A DNA stretch of 10,487 nucleotides from Oscillospiraceae bacterium. Lineage in GTDB: Bacteria; Bacillota; Clostridia; Oscillospirales; Ruminococcaceae. The notes under the pieces are model-generated. The model saw only the letters and a program-made list of their open reading frames with translations, was not told where the DNA came from and made no database searches. Of the stretch, positions 6,723 through 10,487 are shown piece after piece (positions within the stretch are counted from its first letter, which is position 1; each line of letters opens with the position of its first letter). The stretch is taken from positions 1 through 10,487 of the forward strand of contig JAFPXW010000355.1 of NCBI GenBank assembly GCA_017394565.1. The letters run 5' to 3'. Position numbers and translations under genes: made by a program.

Positions 6723-7067
6723 ATGCCGGGTACCAGAAAGCTGGGCAGAACCACTGCACAGAGAACTGCAATGCTGAGAGCTATGGTTACTTTCCTGCTG
6801 GAGAACGGTCAGATCGAGACTACCGTTACCAGAGCGAAGGAAGTTCGCAGCGTCGCTGAGAAGATGATTACACTGGGCAAGAATACTGACCTTCACAGCA
6901 AGCGTCAGGTATATTCCTACATCACTAAGGAAGGTGTCGCTAAGAAGCTGTTCGACGAGATCTCGCCGAAGTACGCTGACCGTAAGGGCGGCTACACCCA
7001 GATCATCAAGATCGGTCCGCGCCGTGGTGATGCCGCTGAAATGGCAATCATCAAGCTGGTTGACTAA
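6723..7067 (+). CDS. rplQ: 50S ribosomal protein L17
   Basis: A 114-residue protein, in the usual range of about 112-130. It starts MPGTRKLGRTTAQRTAMLRA, where 'KLGR...QR.AMLR' is the family N-terminal signature. The middle carries 'IETTVTRAKEVRSVAEKMIT' (31-50) and the C-terminus has GGYTQIIKIGPRRGDAAEMA (89-108). L17 lies near the polypeptide exit tunnel. The ATG at 6723 has AAAAGGAGTG at 6705-6714 as binding site. It is the last gene of the ribosomal block, closed by the terminator at 7086-7127. The ECF-transporter/truA genes that often follow rplQ in clostridia are not here. Confidence 0.98.
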   Translation: MPGTRKLGRTTAQRTAMLRAMVTFLLENGQIETTVTRAKEVRSVAEKMITLGKNTDLHSKRQVYSYITKEGVAKKLFDEISPKYADRKGGYTQIIKIGPRRGDAAEMAIIKLVD

Positions 7068-7085
7068 TTGATCGAAACCACTCAG

Positions 7086-7127
7086 GTCCCCTTTGCCGCG
7101 AGGCAGAGGGGACTTTTGTATTTTTTT
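7086..7127 (+). terminator. Intrinsic terminator of the ribosomal block
   Basis: GTCCCCTTTGCC (7086-7097) pairs with GGCAGAGGGGAC (7102-7113) over 12 positions, 11 Watson-Crick and one T-G. It closes on a GCGA (GNRA-type) tetraloop at 7098-7101. It is followed at once by TTTTGTATTTTTTT (7114-7127). This is a textbook rho-independent terminator 18 bases after the rplQ stop. Confidence 0.95.
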
Positions 7128-7136
7128 GCAAAACGA

Positions 7137-7165
7137 TTGCAATTTCAGTGAAGATGTGCTATAAT
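7137..7165 (+). promoter_or_regulatory. Extended -10 sigma-A promoter of the darA-holB-ricT cluster
   Basis: A -35 box TTGCAA (7137-7142) and a perfect -10 box TATAAT (7160-7165) are separated by 17 bases. TG at 7157-7158 makes an extended -10. Transcription would begin near 7172, leaving a leader of about 31 bases before darA. The promoter begins 10 bases after the T-run of the preceding terminator, so this cluster is a separate transcription unit. Confidence 0.88.
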
Positions 7166-7202
7166 AAAATAGTGAATCTCTCTTTGAAAGGAGATCTGTT
7201 CT

Positions 7203-7514
7203 ATGAAACTTGTATTCGCCATCGTGAACGGCGACGATAGTCAGGCGGTGTCCAAGGCACTGATGAAGGCCGGCTTCTTTGCAACAAAGCTTGCTTCCAC
7301 CGGCTCTTTTCTGAGTGCCGGAAATACCACCTTCCTCACTTGTGTGGAGGATCACCGCGTGGAGGATGTCATCGACGTCATCCGCGAAAAAAGCCATAAG
7401 CGCAAGCAGTTTGTTTCCACCGGCGCAATGACCGGCATGGACTTCCCTGTGGAAGTCGAGGTCGGCGGCGCAACGATCTTCGTGACCGACGTGGAACGCT
7501 TTGAGAAAGTATGA
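7203..7514 (+). CDS. darA: Cyclic-di-AMP receptor, PII-like (DarA/PstA/YaaQ family)
   Basis: A 103-residue cytoplasmic protein with a PII-like ferredoxin fold; family members form trimers that bind c-di-AMP between subunits. MKLVFAIVNGDDSQAVSKAL, the glycine-rich STGSFLSAGNTTFLTCVED (residues 32-50) and the C-terminal FPVEVEVGGATIFVTDVERF (81-100) are family hallmarks. Between them, where homologues such as Bacillus DarA carry a longer loop of a few more residues, there is only 'KRKQFVSTGAMTGMD'. ATG at 7203 has AAAGGAGATC at 7187-7196. The stop overlaps the holB start (ATGA at 7511-7514). The order yaaQ-holB-yaaT is shared with Bacillus, though yaaR is missing here. Its downstream target is not known from sequence. 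Confidence 0.93.
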   Translation: MKLVFAIVNGDDSQAVSKALMKAGFFATKLASTGSFLSAGNTTFLTCVEDHRVEDVIDVIREKSHKRKQFVSTGAMTGMDFPVEVEVGGATIFVTDVERFEKV

Positions 7515-8497
7515 TCCCCCAGATCTACGGCAATGATCCCGTGCTGGATCTCATCCGCACCATGCGCGAGCGCGACCACCTGCCGCACGCCGCACTCCTG
7601 TTCGGCGAAAAGGGCATGGGACGCAAGACCATTGCGCGGTATTTCGCGATGACGGCGCTCTGCACCGGAGTTCATGCGCCTTGCGGTGAGTGCCAATCCT
7701 GCCGGAAGATCCTACAGGACGATATGCAGGACATCCATCCGCATCCGGATCTGATCTGGGTGGAGCATAGCGGAAAAAAGCGCGGATTTTCGGTCGAAAC
7801 CGTTCGCCGGATCTGCCGCGATGCCATCGTGGCACCGAATGACGGCGACCGGAAGGTCTATCTGTTTGCCGACTGCGACCAGATGGACATCCGTGCGCAG
7901 AATACCCTCCTGAAGCTTACGGAGGAACCGCCGCCGCACGTTCTGCTGTTGTTCACGGCGGAGCATCGCAATGCGTTTCTCGTGACGATGCTGTCGCGTA
8001 TGATGCCGATCGCGGTGCGCCCCTGCACGGCGGAGGACTGCCGGGAAGCCCTGATTTCCCAGCACGGAATCGAAGCAGGGAAGGCGGATCTTGCCGTCAA
8101 AGCCTGCGGCGGCAACATCGGCAAGGCGCTGACGTGGCTGTCTGATGCGTCCATGCAGGAAATGACGCGCCAGACCGCTGCCCTGACGGAAGCCATTGCC
8201 TCGCACCGGCAGTACGAGATCCTGCGCATCCTCGCGCAGTACGAATCCGACCGCAGCGCCGCGGCGGAATTCCTGCGGCTGCTGGATTTACAGCTTCGTG
8301 ATGCGCTGGTGATGCGGTTTTCCAGGGATAACATCACGGGCGCGGATGCAGCGAGTGCAGGCAGGCTTTCGCAAAATCTGACCGCAAGCCGCACCAGACG
8401 GATGCATGATGCGATCCAGAATGCGTATGAAGCGCTGCAGGCAAACGTCAGCGTCAAGCTTGCACTTGCGGCACTTGGCGGTGCGCTGCTTCAATAA
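7511..8497 (+). CDS. holB: DNA polymerase III subunit delta'
   Basis: A 328-residue clamp-loader subunit that helps the DnaX/delta complex place the beta sliding clamp on DNA. The AAA+ core is visible: 'HAALLFGEKGMGRKTIARYF' (26-45) with a degenerate P-loop, which is normal since delta' does not hydrolyse ATP. A zinc module with C51, C58, C61 and C64 (CGECQSC) follows. Next come HPDLIWVE and KVYLFADCDQMDIRAQNTLL (115-134), the conserved KLTEEPPPHVLLLFTAE (135-151), and 'TMLSRMMPIAV' (159-169). The C-terminal third, the helical collar, is more variable. It starts inside the darA stop codon by a 4-base overlap. GC-ending codons such as CGC, GCG and CGG are much commoner than in the ribosomal genes. 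Confidence 0.93.
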   Translation: MIPQIYGNDPVLDLIRTMRERDHLPHAALLFGEKGMGRKTIARYFAMTALCTGVHAPCGECQSCRKILQDDMQDIHPHPDLIWVEHSGKKRGFSVETVRRICRDAIVAPNDGDRKVYLFADCDQMDIRAQNTLLKLTEEPPPHVLLLFTAEHRNAFLVTMLSRMMPIAVRPCTAEDCREALISQHGIEAGKADLAVKACGGNIGKALTWLSDASMQEMTRQTAALTEAIASHRQYEILRILAQYESDRSAAAEFLRLLDLQLRDALVMRFSRDNITGADAASAGRLSQNLTASRTRRMHDAIQNAYEALQANVSVKLALAALGGALLQ

Positions 8498-8527
8498 ATC
8501 CCCATTTTTCGATAGAAAGGAATCCCC

Positions 8528-9391
8528 ATGACTGAAATTGTAGGTGTTCGTTTTCAGAACTCCGGAAAAGTGTACTATTTTTCTCCGAACGGTCTGTCGC
8601 TCCAGATGGGCGATCAGGTCGTGGTGGAAACGGCGCGTGGGCAGGAATGCGGCGTGGTTTCCATCCCGAACCGCAAGGTCGATGCGGAAACGGTCGTTTC
8701 GCCCCTGAAAAATGTCGTCCGCGTGATGACGAAGGAGGATCACCGGCAGGTCGAGCAGAATGAGCAGAAGGAAAAACGTGCGTTCCATGTGTGCGAGCAG
8801 AAGATCGAGCAGCGCGGCTTGAAGATGAAGCTTGTCGATGTGAGCTGCACCTTCGATAATTCCAAGCTTCTGTTCTATTTCACAGCCGATTCGCGTGTCG
8901 ATTTCCGCGAGCTGGTCAAGGATCTTGCGTCCGTCTTCCGGATGCGCATCGAATTGCGGCAGATCGGTGTCCGCGACGAAGCCAAGATGTTCGGCGGACT
9001 CGGCGTCTGCGGCAGAGAATTCTGCTGCCGCGGCTACCTCGGCGATTTCCAGCCGGTCTCCATCAAAATGGCGAAGGAGCAGGGACTTTCCCTCAACCCG
9101 ACCAAGATCTCCGGCACCTGCGGCCGACTGATGTGCTGCCTCAAGCACGAGCAGTCGGTGTACGAGGAGTTGGCGAAGATCACACCGCGCATCGGTTCCA
9201 TCGTGAAAACGCCGCAGGGCAAGGGCCGTGTCGATGACGCGAACCTCATCACCGGCAAGCTGCGCATTCGTCCGGATAAGGAGGACGAGGTGCCGTATAC
9301 CGTGGACCGCTCCGAGGTGGAGGTGCTTCGCGAAGGCAGAACGCGCATCACGAAGGAAGAACGCGACCTCAAAAAACTCGAAGGCAAATAA
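8528..9391 (+). CDS. ricT: RicT/YaaT, PSP1-domain regulatory iron-sulfur protein
   Basis: A 287-residue protein of the PSP1 family, starting MTEIVGVRFQNSGKVYYFSP. In Bacillus, RicT (YaaT) joins RicA and RicF in the Y-complex, which binds [4Fe-4S] clusters and helps RNase Y mature operon mRNAs; it also affects sporulation and competence. The two conserved cysteine clusters are present: CGREFCC (C161, C166, C167) and CGRLMCC (C198, C203, C204). The PSP1 core covers about 60-145. The C-terminus is highly charged (KEERDLKKLEGK). ATG at 8528 has AAAGGA at 8516-8521, 30 bases after holB. No ricA or ricF homologue lies in this window. Confidence 0.94.
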   Translation: MTEIVGVRFQNSGKVYYFSPNGLSLQMGDQVVVETARGQECGVVSIPNRKVDAETVVSPLKNVVRVMTKEDHRQVEQNEQKEKRAFHVCEQKIEQRGLKMKLVDVSCTFDNSKLLFYFTADSRVDFRELVKDLASVFRMRIELRQIGVRDEAKMFGGLGVCGREFCCRGYLGDFQPVSIKMAKEQGLSLNPTKISGTCGRLMCCLKHEQSVYEELAKITPRIGSIVKTPQGKGRVDDANLITGKLRIRPDKEDEVPYTVDRSEVEVLREGRTRITKEERDLKKLEGK

Positions 9392-9394
9392 AAT

Positions 9395-9430
9395 GAGCCC
9401 CACTGTCAGAGCATGGCAGTGGGGCTCTTT
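9395..9430. terminator. Bidirectional terminator after ricT
   Basis: GAGCCCCACTG (9395-9405) pairs perfectly with CAGTGGGGCTC (9417-9427) over 11 bases, extended by three more pairs (one T-G) to a GAGCA loop. On the plus strand it starts four bases after the ricT stop but is followed only by 'TTTGTC'. On the minus strand it is followed by ATTTTATTTG, the better T-run. It therefore ends ricT and also blocks leftward transcripts. Confidence 0.85.
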
Positions 9431-9447
9431 GTCGGTGAAATCAGCGC

Positions 9448-9475
9448 AAAAAAATGGCGAGCCTTGCGACTCGCC
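9448..9475 (-). terminator. Minus-strand intrinsic terminator
   Basis: Read leftwards, GGCGAG (9475-9470) pairs with CTCGCC (9461-9456) around an eight-base loop and is followed by A then seven T (complement of the A-run 9448-9454). On the plus strand the hairpin has no T-run. It would stop transcripts coming from the promoter at 9511-9539 and from the lipoprotein gene. Confidence 0.75.
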
Positions 9476-9504
9476 CCAAATAATAAGGATGTAGGATTTA
9501 TGAT
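9448..9504 (-). ncRNA. Candidate short non-coding RNA (unrecognised)
   Basis: A transcript starting about 7 bases past the -10 box (near 9504) and ending at the first minus-strand terminator would be about 57 nt. Read-through to the second hairpin would give about 119 nt. The segment holds no ATG with a ribosome binding site. Its 5' part, about 25 nt, is AT-rich and looks unstructured, followed by the GGCGAG/CTCGCC hairpin and U-run. It resembles no RNA family I know. The existence of the transcript is inferred only from promoter and terminator. Confidence 0.4.
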
Positions 9505-9510
9505 GTATTT

Positions 9511-9539
9511 ATTATACCATCCTTTTACCAAATTGTCAA
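9511..9539 (-). promoter_or_regulatory. Consensus sigma-A promoter pointing left, without a gene
   Basis: On the minus strand TTGACA (9539-9534) is followed after exactly 17 bases by TATAAT (9516-9511). Both hexamers and the spacing match the consensus fully, making this the strongest promoter in the window. The inverted repeat AAGGATG/CATCCTT (9485-9491 and 9518-9524) brackets the -10 and start site and could be an operator. It lies about 67 bases beyond the lipoprotein stop codon, facing two terminators and no reading frame. Confidence 0.8.
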
Positions 9540-9605
9540 TATATTTGGCGCAAGATTGGAAAATCCCACAAATTAAACTTTGATACTTGTTTGAAATGCA
9601 CAAAT

Positions 9606-10265
9606 TCAAGATGCATCTTCGACGCCAAAGATCACCGCATCGACATCACGCCAGCAGGTATCGGCAACGGTGTAGTGCCCCTGGTCATCGACGCTGACAG
9701 TGATCGTCACGCTCTGCGGATCCAGCGGTGCCGCTGCCTCGACGAAAGGCGTCAGCACCTCAGCCACACGGCTGCCCCAGGCGGCTTCCAGCTCGTATAA
9801 TTCCTCACTGGAGGGAGGCGCCTTGTAGTACTGCTCCGCAAATTCACGCTTGTAGACGCGCTCCAGTTCCGGGATCGCGTTTGTCCAGAGATCCAGCGGC
9901 GCGGTGCTGACCGTGATCTGGAACCCTTCGCCTGAGGGTATCGCAGGCATCACGGTGTAGGTGACTTTGCTGAGAAGCGTCGCGGCGAGTGCATCGAATT
10001 GCGCCGCAGTTTCGGGCGAAATATGCTCTGTGTCCACGGTCGTGTGGTATTGCAGCAGCCGGCTGACGTAAGCCGTTTCCTCGGCAGACAGCGCCTGTGC
10101 TTCGGACGCTGTTGCTTTTGTGCAGCGGATGTAAGCCGCCGTGTCACCGGAATAGGTGCAGTTCAGCACCGCCTGCACATAGCCCGTGCAGGCAGAACCG
10201 GCGCTTCCGCATCCGGTCAGGGAAAGCAGGGAAATGCTCAGGAGTGTGAGGATGCGTTTTTTCAT
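9606..10265 (-). CDS. Hypothetical lipoprotein
   Basis: A 219-residue protein I do not recognise. The N-terminus MKKRILTLLSISLLSLTGCG is a lipoprotein signal: two Lys and an Arg, a hydrophobic stretch, and a lipobox LTGC with lipidated C19. The mature part is predicted outside the membrane. It has four more cysteines (26, 36, 48, 204), an alpha-helical middle rich in Ala, Glu and Tyr (about 126-165), and beta-like ends such as 'KVTYTVMPAIP' and 'SVTITVSVDDQGHYTV', a pattern seen in many clostridial lipoproteins of unknown function. ATG at 10265 has GAGGA nine bases upstream (10279-10275) inside the preceding gene, and overlaps that gene's stop by four bases. Transcription probably ends at 9448-9475. 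Confidence 0.75.
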   Translation of the reverse strand: MKKRILTLLSISLLSLTGCGSAGSACTGYVQAVLNCTYSGDTAAYIRCTKATASEAQALSAEETAYVSRLLQYHTTVDTEHISPETAAQFDALAATLLSKVTYTVMPAIPSGEGFQITVSTAPLDLWTNAIPELERVYKREFAEQYYKAPPSSEELYELEAAWGSRVAEVLTPFVEAAAPLDPQSVTITVSVDDQGHYTVADTCWRDVDAVIFGVEDAS

Positions 10266-10487
10266 TCAGATGCTTCCTCAGCGTCGCCCTCGTCGAGGTC
10301 GATGTAGACCTCAGCGGTTTCATCCTCGGACTTGCTTTCGGCAGAGGTCTCGTCCGCGGCGGTCGTTTCTGCTTCTGCGGCATCAGCATTAGCATCTGCA
10401 TCTGCATTCGTCTCAGCGTCAGCAGCGGCGTCGCCTGCGGCCGTTCCCCAGCCATCGGAGATGGTCAGCGGAATGGAATTGCCGTCC
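10262..10487 (-). CDS. Acidic C-terminal tail of an unidentified protein (5' end outside window)
   Basis: The minus strand is open from the right edge to TGA at 10264-10262, giving the last 74 residues of a protein whose start is not in the window. The first part reads DGNSIPLTISDGWGTAAGDA and may be the end of a folded domain. The rest is low-complexity, with Ala-Asp repeats (ADADANADAA) and Glu/Ser/Thr-rich sequence. I count 24 acidic residues, 19 Ala, one Lys and no Arg. It overlaps the lipoprotein start by ATGA, so the two are probably one operon, translated together. A secreted or surface protein with a disordered tail is possible. The function is unknown. Confidence 0.7.
   Translation of the reverse strand, partial: DGNSIPLTISDGWGTAAGDAAADAETNADADANADAAEAETTAADETSAESKSEDETAEVYIDLDEGDAEEASE

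Noticed and set aside
7068..7127. A wider structured RNA after rplQ, like the L17 downstream element described in Lactobacillales.
   Set aside because: Everything visible here is accounted for by one terminator stem with a GCGA loop; no further paired regions were found.
8288..9403. A 371-codon minus-strand frame opposite holB and ricT, which the leftward promoter at 9511-9539 could in principle feed.
   Set aside because: Its start lies at 9403 inside the terminator hairpin, without a good binding site, and both hairpins stand between promoter and frame. It mirrors the ricT coding frame.
9455..9484. A nine-codon frame MASLATRPK on the plus strand just after the ricT terminator.
   Set aside because: It has no ribosome binding site, lies inside a hairpin and no promoter precedes it on that strand.
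1..10487. CRISPR arrays, tRNA or rRNA genes, insertion sequences, and phage attachment sites.
   Set aside because: No regularly spaced repeats, cloverleaf arms, rRNA stretches, transposase-like frames or long terminal repeats were seen. The window is mostly conserved core genome.

Overview
The window carries the distal half of the spc ribosomal-protein operon fused directly to the alpha operon of a Gram-positive anaerobe, followed by a c-di-AMP receptor/clamp-loader/RicT cluster and then a short leftward lipoprotein unit. I infer a clostridial organism close to Ruminococcus (Oscillospiraceae). The grounds are the order rplO-secY-adk-map-KOW gene-infA-rpmJ-rpsM-rpsK-rpsD-rpoA-rplQ, strong GGAGG ribosome binding sites, several TTG starts, a KOW-domain gene between map and infA, an S4 with a Cys-poor 'MAVNKDPILKRC' N-terminus, and the presence of darA and ricT. 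The species cannot be fixed from the sequence alone.

Layout: positions 1-7127 form one rightward block. It runs from the 3' end of rpsE through rpmD, rplO, secY, adk, map, a KOW-domain gene, infA, rpmJ, rpsM, rpsK, rpsD and rpoA to rplQ, and ends at a strong intrinsic terminator (7086-7127). Spacing is tight, with stop/start overlaps at adk/map and map/KOW. The two longest gaps (5608-5681 before rpoA and 6639-6722 before rplQ) each hold an RNA stem without a U-tract. Next, an extended -10 promoter (7137-7165) drives darA, holB and ricT (7203-9391), which ends at a hairpin at 9395-9427.

Positions 9395-9605 hold no gene but are the most unusual part of the window. On the minus strand there is a fully consensus sigma-A promoter (TTGACA, 17 bases, TATAAT; 9539-9511). 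It points left into two tandem hairpins, each followed on that strand by a T-rich run, with no reading frame between. This looks like a short non-coding transcript of about 57 to 120 nt, or an orphan promoter. From 9606 to the right end, two leftward genes overlap by 4 bases: an unrecognised lipoprotein and, upstream, the acidic C-terminal tail of a protein cut by the window edge.

Functionally, the first block supplies ribosomal proteins of both subunits, protein export (SecY), nucleotide balance (Adk), N-terminal methionine removal (Map), translation initiation (IF-1) and the RNA polymerase alpha subunit. The second block groups a second-messenger receptor, the delta' clamp-loader subunit and an RNA-maturation factor, an arrangement long known from Bacillus (yaaQ-yaaR-holB-yaaT), here without yaaR.
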